The translations under genes were made by a program, and so were the position numbers. A stretch of DNA of 64,000 nucleotides, from assembly GCA_029204225.1 (NCBI GenBank), contig CM055102.1, positions 14,175,601-14,239,600 on the forward strand, given 5' to 3'. Origin of the DNA: Diphasiastrum complanatum (taxonomy: Eukaryota > Streptophyta > Lycopodiopsida > Lycopodiales > Lycopodiaceae). Shown here in pieces: positions 12,101 through 20,131 of this stretch. The notes under the pieces were generated by a model. That model had not been told where the DNA came from. It searched no databases and saw only the letters and a list, made by a program, of their open reading frames with translations. The stretch's first letter is position 1. Each line of letters opens with the position of its first letter.

Positions 12101-14792
12101 TCACGGCCTGTGTGGCCTCTCTATCCATGTGCGGCTGATGCGCGCCGCGAATGCTCTGCTGCCTAAGAACTCTCCCAGCTGGGCGACGGGTAGCGGACCT
12201 CCAGCACGGTGCACCAAACGTGACGGGAATGGATGATGACGCGACAGCCTGGGCACTAGTGGATGCATCAGCTATAGACGTGGAATGGGGAGAGTGGGAT
12301 GCACTGGCCGGGATGGGTGCAGCAGCGTAAGTGGGGTACACTGGTGGAGGGTGGACATCTGGCATGGGATACGAAAACTGCTGGGTAGGGTGGTCATCCA
12401 GATGTGAAGGGAGGGAGGAAGGGATCTCCTCAACATCCTGGAAGGCCTCGTCACTGGCATCCGGGGCCTGCTCCTGCTCGGGAGGCGGAGAGTCCATGAG
12501 AAAGTTGTAAACTGGGGGAGTGCGAGCAACAGTAGGTGGTGGTGGAACCACAGTGGCAACTGGCGGACGTGGTGGGACAGGATCCACCGGAATGGGTGCA
12601 GATGGGGGTGCGTGAGGCGGAATTGTCTGAGAGGGACGAGGGGCAAAGGGACTGGACGAGGATGCACTCCCTCTCCTCGTGCGTGCCAGCCAAGCAGGCA
12701 GCAACTCGGGGTCAACCACGTAAGGAGCGGTGCAAAACCGAAGAACACCCTCCGAAATGGTGTTCTCCCCCGCCACAAGACGTGGCCCGTAGGTATCCAA
12801 AAGTCGCTGCCTGACGGGAACGGACATGCTGGCACAGGGGGCAGCATTCAGTGTGCCACCGTCTCTCGCGCGTGCGTCGAGTAGGTGACCTTTAAGGCGA
12901 GTGAGGGTGGCAACGAACTCGGTCAGGCAATATCGACAGCGCACTATCCTTGCACCGGACTTGTTAGACTTGTCGGGAACCCGCCTGACAATGTCCACCT
13001 CGTCCCACAGATCGGCAAGGTTGGAATGCACCATCTCTGTAGAAAGGATTGCGGAAAGAAGGCAGAGATCTCTGTGGGTGCGATAGGAGTCGGAAGGTTT
13101 AAAAAAACCACAATAAAGGCCGAAATAGCAATAGCAGGGGAGGACGCGATCAGTGCAATGTGAAGACAGCCGGGAGGGCGCGGACAGTAGGGTGATGGGC
13201 ATACAACAAAGAGGGCGCGGACAGCAGGGAGGGCGCGAACAGTAGGGCGACGGGCAGGGAGAGAGATGAAGCGAGGTGGGGGGGATTAGGTAGGTTAAAA
13301 AACTATATAGTAATATATTAAATATTAAAAAATATTATATATTAAAAAATAATATATATTGTGGTACCGCAGATCAGTATGGATCCGCGGTACCACATTG
13401 GATCCGCGGTACCGGGATCCGCGGATCCTGGTACGGCTGGATCTATGCTTCACTCATAGATGCACAGAAACGCGTTTCTGAGGGCACGCGTTTCTCCTCC
13501 TAGAATCATACTAAATTTTATTTTTATTTTAAAAAAATTGCTTATGGCTGAAATTTTTTTAGGGGATCAATGGTCAAACCAGTGTTTTGCCTCTGAGAAG
13601 TGCAGTAGATGGGGCACAAACAAATCTTATTTTCAATAGCTATTTGGTTGTTATTTGCTCTGGTTTTCAATAAATGCTCAGGGGGTTCAGGGGCCGGTAG
13701 TCCCCCGAGAAACAGGGGATCCGGGGGGCGGTAGCCCCCCGGTGAGGGGTTTGGGGGACAACACCCCCCAATGGCAGGGTAGACCCCGGCCCCGACGGTA
13801 AGGCCTCTTCATTATTTGGCCTTCCAACTCTCTGAGCGAAATCACACTTACTGGGACCATCTGTGATCGTAACAAACAGGCTAGAGGTTAGTTTTGAATT
13901 TTTATCCTTGACAGAACCCAACATGGATTAATGCACCTGAACTGGACCATCCTGCACCCGAAACAGTCGACAAACTACACAGTAATTATGCTCTTAATTA
14001 GAGCTTTCATCTGATACCCATATTGCCCATAAAAAAACCAAAAAAAGAAAATATAAAAAAAACGTTTCTGGAATTTTTTTTGTATTTTTCAGAAATGCGT
14101 TCTGAACCGCGATTCTAAAACGTGTTTCAGAAACGCAGCGCATGTATGCCTTCACTATTAAAATTTGCTGTGCTACAAATTTCCGAAAGATATCTTAGTA
14201 TATGTAGAAAAAACTGCCATTGCAGGTCTTTTGCAGGTACAGGCCTTGCCTAGCTAGGATAAAATCCAGTCCAGGTTTTTGCTTGTACTGACAAAGGGAT
14301 GCTTATGTGTTACTTGCTGCACTACTTTGCAAATAGTTTCGAGATTTTTGTGTTTTACCTAATTTCTGATGAAATTTTGCTAGTTGTAGTTGTGGCCAGC
14401 TTATTACTTCTAAAAACACTCCGGTTGTGTATATATTTAAAAGAAGATCATTATCTTTGTAAACATTGAGTTTTAGCAATTTCTGTCCAATAAAGTCCCT
14501 TTTACTCATATATTTGTGTTGGCTTAACAATATAAAGCACAAACATTTCATTTTATACTTGATCTCACCCCATGGTTTGGAAGTATTTCTACATTTCTAG
14601 GAACTTGGATTTTACAGGTTATATAGGTTATTTCAAGTAGACGCAACTGACAATATATTTTTGTAACTTCTCTCTGGACAGCTTGTGGATAACCTCAAAG
14701 CGCTAGACGTTATTCCGAAGCTCACTCCAGACATATTAGACAGAATTGAAGCGGTTGTGCAAACCAAACCCAAGCAGCCTGATGTTTACTGA
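5536..14792 (+). CDS. KAB1: Voltage-gated K+ channel beta subunit / aldo-keto reductase (KAB1-like), join of 4 exons
   Basis: The join 5536-6108, 6731-6874, 6969-7133, 14682-14792 gives 330 codons plus TGA. All junctions are in phase 0 with GT...AG introns. The length matches the plant KAB1 family (about 328 residues). These proteins are soluble NADPH-dependent aldo/keto reductases that assemble with Shaker-type K+ channels at membranes. Visible residues are the AKR tetrad Asp52, Tyr57, Lys85 and His125 ([21 protein letters not shown]), the FYWGTSEW strand, [13 protein letters not shown], and the NADP-binding ITGATKESQ near the C-terminus. The start at 5536 is the first ATG in frame; a second ATG at 5545 (MRYRHLG) aligns better with family starts and could be used instead. 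Intron 3 is about 7.5 kb and contains an antisense hAT relic. No stop or frameshift is seen, so the gene looks functional. Confidence 0.95.
6731..6874 (+). CDS. KAB1: KAB1 exon 2 (48 codons)
   Basis: Follows TTGGCAG at 6724-6730 and encodes [20 protein letters not shown] onward to FALDKYK. It ends before GTTATG at 6875. Both ends are in phase 0 with exons 1 and 3. It is shorter than a typical ORF cut-off and was found by homology to the family. Confidence 0.92.
6969..7133 (+). CDS. KAB1: KAB1 exon 3 (55 codons)
   Basis: Starts after CTCCAG and encodes [15 protein letters not shown] through [20 protein letters not shown] and ends ...ATKESQ before GTATGA at 7134. It contains the C-terminal cofactor-binding segment. 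Intron 2 (6875-6968) is only 94 bp, in sharp contrast with intron 3. Confidence 0.92.
7600..7714. repeat. GC-rich long palindrome (TTACG...CGTAA)
   Basis: The ends are inverted copies: TTACGTGGGGGGGAAGGCCC at the left and GGGCCTTCCCCTACGTAA at the right. The interior is also self-complementary (GGGCCTTCCTTGCTGG against CCAGCAAGGAAGGCCC). About 115 bp can fold into one strong hairpin. It may be a small foldback element or one arm of a larger element in KAB1 intron 3. No target-site duplication was evident. Confidence 0.7.
7731..7830. repeat. Two long poly-T tracts in KAB1 intron 3
   Basis: Uninterrupted T runs lie at 7731-7752 and 7788-7814, separated by a GC-rich palindromic piece (GGCCGGACGGCC). 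They lie between the hairpin at 7600-7714 and the minisatellite at 7896. Confidence 0.85.
7896..7985. repeat. 30-bp minisatellite, three copies
   Basis: Units starting TGCATTCCACCGGAGAGAGG (first copy slightly altered) begin at 7896, 7926 and 7956. They are near-identical and lie in KAB1 intron 3, downstream of the hAT 3' end in transposon orientation. Confidence 0.85.
7986..8700. other. Intronic stretch between minisatellite and hAT last exon
   Basis: A short plus-strand reading at about 8125-8202 (rich in Glu/Arg, ending ESVEDP then TAG) looks codon-like but is too short to assign. An element close to AGCCGTATGTGGC recurs at about 8227 and 8311. The rest probably belongs to the 3' flank of the hAT element. 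Neither hAT terminal inverted repeat could be fixed. Confidence 0.3.
8701..10348 (-). pseudogene. hAT exon 4: coiled-coil start, acidic/Pro-rich tail, AT-hooks
   Basis: Acceptor TTGCAG at 10354-10349; begins [17 protein letters not shown] (GA)n run encoding Glu-Arg repeats (about 10211-10230) puts the frame out by two bases. Beyond it a 495-codon open frame continues ([12 protein letters not shown] ...). This tail has a proline-rich stretch with four 10-residue [10 protein letters not shown]-like repeats, then two AT-hook cores (PGRPKG near 9000-9020 and KRGRPRR near 8940-8960). An acidic stretch (WEDEDDD) precedes the stop at 8701-8703. AT-hooks bind the minor groove of AT-rich DNA. A tail this long is unusual for a hAT protein as far as I know. 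Confidence 0.75.
9291..9410. repeat. 30-bp repeats encoding Pro/Ala decapeptides in the hAT tail
   Basis: GTGCTGCCA recurs at 9291, 9321, 9351 and 9381, an exact 30-bp period. On the minus strand it gives [10 protein letters not shown]-type decapeptides, so the repeat number can change without breaking the frame. Confidence 0.85.
10455..10612 (-). pseudogene. hAT exon 3: dimerisation block
   Basis: Acceptor CAG at 10615-10613; encodes [20 protein letters not shown] and [15 protein letters not shown], the conserved hAT C-terminal dimerisation motif. The frame that follows ends in a stop, while the neighbouring frame ([11 protein letters not shown]) reads smoothly into exon 4. That suggests a single-base frame loss near 10480. 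Donor either GTAGGT at 10454 or GTGATA at 10450. Confidence 0.78.
10692..11031 (-). pseudogene. hAT exon 2: helical middle region
   Basis: Acceptor CTGCAG at 11037-11032; encodes [20 protein letters not shown] through a region ending [20 protein letters not shown], before the donor GTATGC at 10691. This is the usual hAT segment between the DUF659 core and the dimerisation domain (W-x2-RW and WW motifs). Joined with exon 3 it reads [16 protein letters not shown] in phase. Confidence 0.82.
11146..13034 (-). pseudogene. hAT exon 1: BED-like finger, Pro-rich spacer, DUF659 domain
   Basis: From the ATG at 13034: Cys33, Cys36 and His50 form a BED-like C2H motif (CRYC...RLKGHLL). A spacer rich in Pro/Ala follows. 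Then comes DUF659 with SDGWTD (about 11869-11886), VVTDNATNC (about 11680-11700) and [15 protein letters not shown] (about 11590-11635). The frame stops at TGA 11262-11264, but homology continues directly with [20 protein letters not shown], so the stop is inside the domain. The exon ends before GTAAGC (11145-11140). Confidence 0.87.
13361..13440. repeat. Cluster of nested palindromes around GGATCCGCGGTACC
   Basis: GTGGTACCGC (13361-13370) and GCGGTACCAC (13387-13396) form an inverted pair. GATCCGCGGTACC occurs at 13382 and again at 13401, and CGGGATCCGCGGATCC follows. It borders an AT-rich run (13301-13360). This cluster lies upstream of the hAT start codon, so it could be its promoter-side terminal region, though that is inference. 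Confidence 0.7.
13465..14140. mobile_element. Candidate MITE/foldback element with imperfect terminal inverted repeats
   Basis: The left end has CAGAAACGCGTTTCTG (13465-13480, a perfect palindrome) followed by ACGCGTTT and TAGAATC (to 13507). The right end, read inversely from 14139, has GCGTTTCTGA, then ACACGTTTT and AGAATC. So the two ends match in order with small gaps. Both inner flanks are AT-rich, and the centre holds G-rich hairpin repeats. No transposase is encoded. A target-site duplication was not found, so element status is tentative. Confidence 0.42.
13681..13800. repeat. G/C-rich hairpin repeats, three ~35-bp units
   Basis: Three consecutive units each carry a G-run, a short CGGTAG-like loop and a C-run (for example GGGGGGCGGTAGCCCCCC near 13724). 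Spacing is 32-37 bp. Each unit can form a stem-loop, and the G-runs could also form quadruplexes. It sits in the middle of the candidate foldback element in KAB1 intron 3. Confidence 0.7.
14682..14792 (+). CDS. KAB1: KAB1 exon 4 (last 36 codons and stop)
   Basis: After TGGACAG at 14675-14681 the sequence encodes [20 protein letters not shown] and a short lysine/proline-rich tail ending in DVY, then TGA at 14790-14792. This is the expected C-terminal helix of the family, so the transposon-filled 7.5-kb intron is spliced across without loss of coding sequence. Confidence 0.93.
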   Translation, partial: LVDNLKALDVIPKLTPDILDRIEAVVQTKPKQPDVY

Positions 14793-14911
14793 TAAACGTT
14801 CACCTGCTTGCTCCTTTACATGATGTAATTCAGATATTCATGTTAAAATTTCTGTGAACTTCAGTTAAATTCATGCAAGTGTTGTGTTTTGAAGTTCTAG
14901 TTGACAAGCGG

Positions 14912-14982
14912 AATAAAGCATCTCATAACCGAATTTAAGCTAGTAGTTTCTGTCAAGCTATTTTTGTTCCACTTGCAATAAA
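14912..14982 (+). terminator. Two AATAAA polyadenylation signals of KAB1
   Basis: AATAAA occurs at 14912-14917 and 14977-14982, 120 and 185 bases after the KAB1 stop, in a T-rich 3' UTR. These match the plant near-upstream element consensus. Which one is used cannot be told from sequence. Confidence 0.6.
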
Positions 14983-15858
14983 AGTTTGTTTTTCTACTTT
15001 GGAAGTGATTGATTTATGTTTTATTGAATGAAAAAATGACTACAGTACAAGCTAACCAGAGCTGGAAGTATTGATTCAAGGTGTAAGGTAAGAAAAGAGC
15101 ACTGCTCGTTGTCTACCAGAAGGAGAGGGGGAATTTAAGGTAGACATCCTAGAAAGTTACTATGCATCATCTTCTTACATTGATTGTTTGAAGGGCTTAA
15201 GCAGATCAATTTTTCTGATTGCTATAGCAATTTCAAGCTGCAGAATGTTAGACAATCAATAAATGAAAAGATCTAGTACCACTATCCAGCATTCTTCAAC
15301 TTATGCCTGGTGTGGTAGAAAGTACCGCAATACTAAGATTCTCACATAATAAAGGCTCCAATAATTATACACACAAGATTTTCAAGCTGTTGACAAATCT
15401 AAACATTACACATTTAAAAGATAATTCTCACAAAGAAACTCCAGACGCAACACAATGATGTTTTTTGTACAACAGTAGAATGTGGCTCTATGAAGAAGTC
15501 AAGAGCCGATTTCCTTAGTCTCAAACCTGATAGGAAACTCATCTACATGGCCCAACAATAAAGGCCCTTGGCTGTCCTAAATTTTATCTTTAAAATTGAC
15601 CTTGGATTTTTTGGTAGGTTTTTCCCTTCAAATTACTCTCTGTAATGTTGTGGGTCCAAAATATGCCTATGCTGTCTATGAAGTTGCCCTACCTTTAACT
15701 TGTCATTTGCTTGTTTTATGACACTGAAAATCACCAATGCTTAATCTCATGCATGCCCCTTAGTCCTCTAACCTGATTTATTGATTTTTGCTGTTGGGTC
15801 GTGTGTGAAAACATTTTTTAAAATTTAAAAAATTGTGCGCTGAATGAGTCATAATATC
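14983..15858. other. Intergenic stretch between KAB1 and the copia element
   Basis: AT-rich DNA with no recognised coding domain or repeat pair. It ends at the 5-bp target site (15859-15863) of the copia element that follows. Confidence 0.4.
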
Positions 15859-15863
15859 AATCA

Positions 15864-16170
15864 TGATGATATGATCATTAAAGGAGCATGGAAAGCAAAC
15901 AATGATTACACCTTGCAGAAAACACAATCAACATAAACGATGGCGAAGCTATGATCGCAAAAATAGGGTGGTTTGCCCTCGGTCTCTTTCATTAAGTAAA
16001 ACGCAGAAAGATACATTTCAAGAACCTAGAATTGCTTCTGCCAAGAACTGCTAAAGAAAAATGGCCACGTATGCCTGCTAGTAGAAGTGGCCATACACGT
16101 CAGCTAATACTGTTCTAATATTTCTCATAAAATGGATAACGTAACTTCTAACTATTAGCCTGTATCTACA
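15864..16170 (-). repeat. 3' LTR of the copia element
   Basis: 307 bp, collinear with 19731-20126 apart from scattered substitutions, small indels and the SINE present only in the other copy. Here ATTAAGTAAAACGCAGAAAG is uninterrupted, giving the empty site for the SINE. Confidence 0.9.
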
Positions 16171-16206
16171 AACCCTCTCTCGCTATTCATTTTCATGACA
16201 TTATAT

Positions 16207-16880
16207 TCATTTACATTTTCGATGCCTATTAAATCTCTCAAGAAGGCAAAACGAGATTTCAATAGCCCTTTGGCCATGATGTCGGCTGCTATTCTGCTTG
16301 TGGGACAGAATTTGAATGTTTGTGAATTCTCTTGAACCTTGCACGAAGTGGTACTGAATACTGATGTGCTTGCTTCTGTTGTGAAACTCTGAGTTTTTGC
16401 TCAGAAATAGGCAGCCCTGATTGTCAGAAAACAGTGGGATGTTTTGTTTGATGTTGAAATTTTCCATGAGGCTTTTCAACAACATGTACTCCTTCCTAGC
16501 GTGACATAACCCCATGTACTCTGCTTCAGTTGATGACAGTGCTACCGAGTGTTGTTTGTGATAGCTCCAGCTAACCGATGATCCAGCCAATAAGAAAATA
16601 TAGCCACATGTGGACTTTCTGTCGTCTAGGTCACCACCCCAATCCGAGTTCGAATATCTGACTATGTCCTGATTCTCTCCTCTGAAAAGAATTCCGCGTT
16701 TTGATGTGCCTCTTAGGTATCTAAGCACTCATTTGGTTGCAGCCCAATGCTCTTGCCCAGGGTCTGTTAGAAATTGGCTCAGCTTTGTTACTGCCACAGC
16801 GATGTCTGGCTGTGTGCAAACCATCGCGTACATCAACGAACGTACCAGACTTCTGTACGGTTTTTCATTCATTAAACCCC
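16207..16880 (-). pseudogene. Copia RT C-terminus and RNase H
   Basis: The part 16740-16880 keeps the RT C-terminal PYRSLVRSLMYAMVCTQPDI block. RNase H follows with NSDWGGDLDDRKSTCGY, SVALSSTEAEYM and the SDNQGCL and RSKHISIQYHF motifs. A stop replaces a residue after EHWAATK (about 16730). The tail after the RSKHI block is frameshifted. RNase H catalytic acidic positions look intact. Confidence 0.87.
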
Positions 16881-16888
16881 TCTCTTCC

Positions 16889-17403
16889 TCAAAGGTGGGA
16901 CTCATTTCTTGAGGCCATCTTCATGACATGGGCAAATGTCTCAATATAGTCTATTCCTGCAATCTGACTGAATCCTTTTCCCACTAATCTGGATTTGTAC
17001 CTTTCAACCGACCCATCTTTTTTGTATTTAACCTTGAATACCCATTTGCACCCTACAGCTTTTCTTCCATTTGGCAAGTCTGTTAATTCCCATCCATCGT
17101 TCATTGCTATGGACTCCAATTCTTCCTGCATTGCCTTGTCCCAAAGTCCTCTGTTTGGCCCCTCTCTGGCCTCAGCAACATCCTTAGGCTCCTTAACTTT
17201 TCTTGCGTGCTAGTGATGAAGCTCATTTCATCATACCGCTCAGGTGCTCTTCTTGCCCTTCCTGATCTTCTAGGATTCCTTACCATTCCATCTTCGTTTA
17301 AGGGCATTTTCAGGTTGATTTCTTGGACCATGGACTCTTGAACTCCTTTTGTATCTGTCTCATGCCTTTCCTCGTTCAAGATGATTGTTCCATTATTTGA
17401 CAC
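16889..17403 (-). pseudogene. Copia linker and RT N-terminus, truncated
   Basis: On the minus strand a linker (RNPRRSGRARRAPERYDE, about 17230-17290) leads into the RT start (ELTDLPNGRKAVGCKWVFKV, KSRLVGKGFSQIAGIDYIETF). After ETFAHVMKMAS the sequence jumps to the RT C-terminus at about 16880. The central RT with its YVDD active site is therefore deleted. Confidence 0.85.
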
Positions 17404-18312
17404 AGCAGCTCCGTGACTGCTGGTGATCCCTTGTCGCTTTCATCGAATACGACATTCCAAGACAATAAAACTTTACATCCCTGCGGATTATAGACCTTAT
17501 ACCCATGGGCATTCAGTGGGTATCCCACAAAGATGCATGGAATGCTTTTGGGGTCTAGTTTCTTTCGCAATGCTTCAGGTATCTGTGCATAAGCTTTGCA
17601 CCCGAACACTCTCATGTGTGCAACCGTAGGCTTTTGTCCACTCCATATGGCTTCAAGGACATTGTTGTCAATGGCTCTTGCAGGTGTCCGATTTAATATG
17701 TAGATTGCTGTGTCTACCGCTTCCACCCATAGAAACTTTGGAAGCTCCTTATCATACAGCATGCATCGGGCTTTGTCCAAAATGCTCCTGTTTTATCTTT
17801 CTGCCAATCCATTTTGTTGTGGGCTGTAACTCATTGTGAATTCCTGATGAATTTCCTTCTCTTGACAGATGGCCTTAAATTTTCCTCCGATATGTTCTCC
17901 TCCATTATTAGATCTTACTCATGATTTTTTCCCTGGTTTGTTTCTCAGCAAGTGCAATAAAGTGCTTAAATCTCTCAGCCACCTGATCTTTGGTCCTCAA
18001 GGTGAAAAGGAAAGTTTTTTTGCTGTAGTCGTCTGTGAATGTGGCGAAGTACCTGTAGTGCCCTAGGGATTCTTTCTCCATAGGACCGCAAATGTCAGTG
18101 TGAATTAATTCCAGCAACTTCGTGGCTTGTACACCTGATCTCCTTTTGAACGCTTCGCGATGTTGCGTCCCAATTGCACACCCTTCACAAGTGTATGGAC
18201 TCCCACTCCCATCGTAGTCGAACCCTGTGACTACGTCTTTTCTCTTCATTATTCCAAGCGCCTCAGCTCCCAAGTGTCTGAGTCTCTTGTGCCATAGGTT
18301 GTCCTTTTGCAT
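17376..18312 (-). pseudogene. Copia pre-integrase and integrase
   Basis: Pre-integrase LWHKRLRHLG (about 18290) and a CEGCAIGTQHREAF block open the domain. The catalytic core follows with LIHTDICGPME and YFATFTDDYSKKTFLF. A frame change near 17900 precedes the C-terminal region DKARCMLYDKELPKFLWVEA, CKAYAQIPEALRKKLDPKS and FVGYPLNAHGYKVYNPQ (17376-17780). The DDE core is split by stops around 17780-17910. Confidence 0.87.
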
Positions 18313-18324
18313 GCTACAACCTTG

Positions 18325-18813
18325 TTACATGTCCTCTGATCTTGAACAGGCCTCCACTAGTCTGTAATCCGACACCTGGTTGCCCTTCCGTATCTCACAC
18401 CTCCTTCCTGAGAAACTCACATCGATTCCCAGCGCTGTCATCAGGTTCTTGGCCAGCCCTAGAGCATATAAAACATTTTGCAATATTCCTCTCTTCCCTT
18501 CAGATAAAATGATGCAGACATTTCCTGTTCCTGGGGCTTTCACAACTGTGTTGTTTCCAACTATTATGTCCTTTTTGGAGGGTAGTTCTTTGTAGCTGAT
18601 AGATGCATCTTTGTCAGTTGTCATGTGTGCAGTTGTACCTGAATCTAAGTACCAGGACTCATCTTGGTATATGATTTCAGGTGTTAGATTGGCATTTTGA
18701 GAACAAGAAAAAATGCTTTTATCCTTCTTCACTGTAAAATTGGAGTAGTTCGTGCCTTCTTTCACCCTAGCTACCATTGTCATGGTCTCGTCATTGTCTT
18801 GACTCAGCCACAT
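18325..18813 (-). pseudogene. Copia aspartic protease region
   Basis: Contains WYLDSGTTAHMTTDK with the DSG catalytic triad of retroviral-type aspartic proteases (about 18620-18660) and the downstream VLYALGLAKNLMTALG region that normally leads to pre-integrase. The open frame begins after a stop near 18813 that separates it from gag. Confidence 0.85.
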
Positions 18814-18973
18814 TTACCTGGTTCGTCGCTTCTCTCCTTCTCAGATCAACTGCCTTCTTTCTGCATTCTCTTGCGATGTGTCCAGGATAGTCCTCTTTTT
18901 TTTAAACTTGTCTGTCTCCTTTCGCCCTGTGGAATTCTCAGAGGCTTCACCATTCCTGATGAACTTCTGATTG

Positions 18974-19575
18974 TTAACCCCCTTCCCGCTTCTGACTCCT
19001 TTGATCTAGACTGCTTCTTTGCATTATAGGAGCAATTTCATTCACCTGAGAAGATTGGTTCCTCCGTTCTTCTTCTTGCAATAGCCACTGAATGATGTCT
19101 GCTAGATCCAGATCCTGAACTCTGGTTCTTCCGATTGTCATGACCAATGGGTCGTAGGAACTGGGGAGACTCCTCAGAATCGTGAAGATCAGGTGGGTCT
19201 TCTCCACTGGAGTCCCTGCTGCTTCCAATTTTCTTGTTATGCCCTTTATCGCCTCAAGGTGCATAGTAAGTGAATCTCCTTCCTGCCTCTAGCAGTTTTG
19301 TCATCCTGCACCTGGGTTGCTGGCACCTCTCCTAACGATAGACAGATGGTTACAAATGCCTTCCTTTGCCTTGTCTGATAGTTTCTCGCTGCTTCTAGAT
19401 TGGCCAGTTCTCCATCAGCGTCCTGCACAGGATTCTGCTCATCGCCTAACACGATGCCCCACAGAGATCATTCCTCCAAAACCATCTTCATCCTCCACTT
19501 CCATAGCAAGTAGTTTGGACCTTCAAGCTTCTCCAGCATCCTGGCCTCAATGACGTTTGCAATCTCCCCAGCCAT
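18974..19575 (-). pseudogene. Copia gag
   Basis: Start codon at 19575 (MAGEIANVIEARMLEKLEGP, then NYLLWKWRMKMVL). A frameshift follows at about 19490 and another at 19250. The gag core continues as KTHLIFTILRSLPSSYDPLV (about 19170). Short Arg/Ser-rich sequence leads toward 18840-18930, where a decayed zinc-knuckle-like region may lie. Gag packages the element's RNA. Confidence 0.83.
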
Positions 19576-19730
19576 CTCTAATCACTAAACTGCTCGATGA
19601 TGTTCGTGACCCTTCACTGCCCAGTCAGCCATGACCCTGCGTTGTCCAATCAGCTGCACTTTCCAGTCAGTCACGCGATCCCTAATTGCTTGAACGAGGT
19701 GTCTTCACTTATGCGTGGGCCCATAACCTT

Positions 19731-20126
19731 TGATGACATGCTCATTAAAGGAGCACAAAAAGCAAACAGTGATTAAACACAATCAATAGAAATGATGGCA
19801 AAACTATGATCGCAAAAATAGGGTGGTTTGCCCTCGTTCTATTTCATTAAGTAAAACGCATCTATGAGGGGTTGGCTCAGTTGGTTAGCTTGACATCCAA
19901 AATTTCTTTGGTCTCAGGTTCGAGCCTTCCCTTGGAAACCAAGAAGCATTAAGTAAAACGCAAAAAGATATATTTCAAGAGCCTAGAATTGCTTCTGCCA
20001 AGAACTGCTATAAAAAATGGCCACATATGCCTGCTAGTAAAAGTGGCCATACATGTTAGCTAATATTGTTTTAATATTTCTCATGAAATGCATAGCGTAA
20101 CTTCTAACTATTAGCATGTATCTACA
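19731..20126 (-). repeat. 5' LTR of the copia element, split by a SINE
   Basis: 396 bp, collinear with 15864-16170 once the SINE and its duplicated target (102 bp) are removed. Next to it at 20127-20131 is AATCA, the same five bases that precede the other LTR at 15859. Confidence 0.9.
19861..19947 (+). mobile_element. tRNA-derived SINE (87 bp) inside the copia LTR
   Basis: Flanked by the 15-bp direct repeat ATTAAGTAAAACGCA (19846-19860 and 19948-19962), which is single-copy in the other LTR. It has a perfect RNA polymerase III A box, TGGCTCAGTTGG (19873-19884), and a B box, GGTTCGAGCC (19917-19926), 32 bases apart, typical of tRNA-derived SINEs. There is no long 3' A-tail; it ends ACCAAGAAG. 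Transposition would depend on a LINE's reverse transcriptase, and I cannot say whether the LINE in this window was the partner. Confidence 0.87.
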
Positions 20127-20131
20127 AATCA

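Larger units (their letters stand above)
8701..13034 (-). pseudogene. hAT superfamily (DUF659) transposase gene, 4 exons, nested antisense in KAB1 intron 3
   Basis: Minus-strand gene with exons about 13034-11146, 11031-10692, 10612-10455 and 10348-8701. Domains in order are a BED-like zinc finger, a proline-rich spacer, the DUF659/hAT catalytic region ([26 protein letters not shown]), the helical middle, the hAT dimerisation block ([20 protein letters not shown]), and a long C-terminal tail with AT-hooks. hAT transposases cut and paste DNA elements in the nucleus. The gene carries an in-frame TGA at 11262-11264, a probable frame loss near 10480, and a dinucleotide slip in a (GA)n run near 10211-10230, so it is unlikely to be active. 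The start at 13034 precedes the zinc finger; the same frame is open to 13202. Exon limits are my inference from GT/AG sites and domain continuity. Confidence 0.88.
15864..20126 (-). mobile_element. Copia LTR retrotransposon with both LTRs and 5-bp TSD
   Basis: Minus-strand element bounded by LTRs at 15864-16170 and 19731-20126, each reading TGTAGATACA...CATCA in element orientation, and by the 5-bp direct repeat AATCA at 15859-15863 and 20127-20131. A purine-rich tract (CGAGAGAGGGTT, element orientation) abuts the 3' LTR as expected. The internal order is gag, protease, integrase, RT, RNase H, which is the copia order. No clear primer-binding site was recognised next to the 5' LTR. Stops, frameshifts and an internal RT deletion make it non-autonomous. 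At about 4.26 kb including a 102-bp SINE insertion and its duplication it is short for copia, in line with the RT loss. Confidence 0.92.

Noticed and set aside
12272-12884. ORFs of 80-191 codons in other frames
   Set aside because: Shadows of the Pro-rich spacer of the hAT exon 1.
19861-19947. A functional tRNA gene
   Set aside because: A and B boxes are present but the 15-bp direct repeats, lack of a foldable acceptor stem and the empty site in the other LTR show a SINE insertion.
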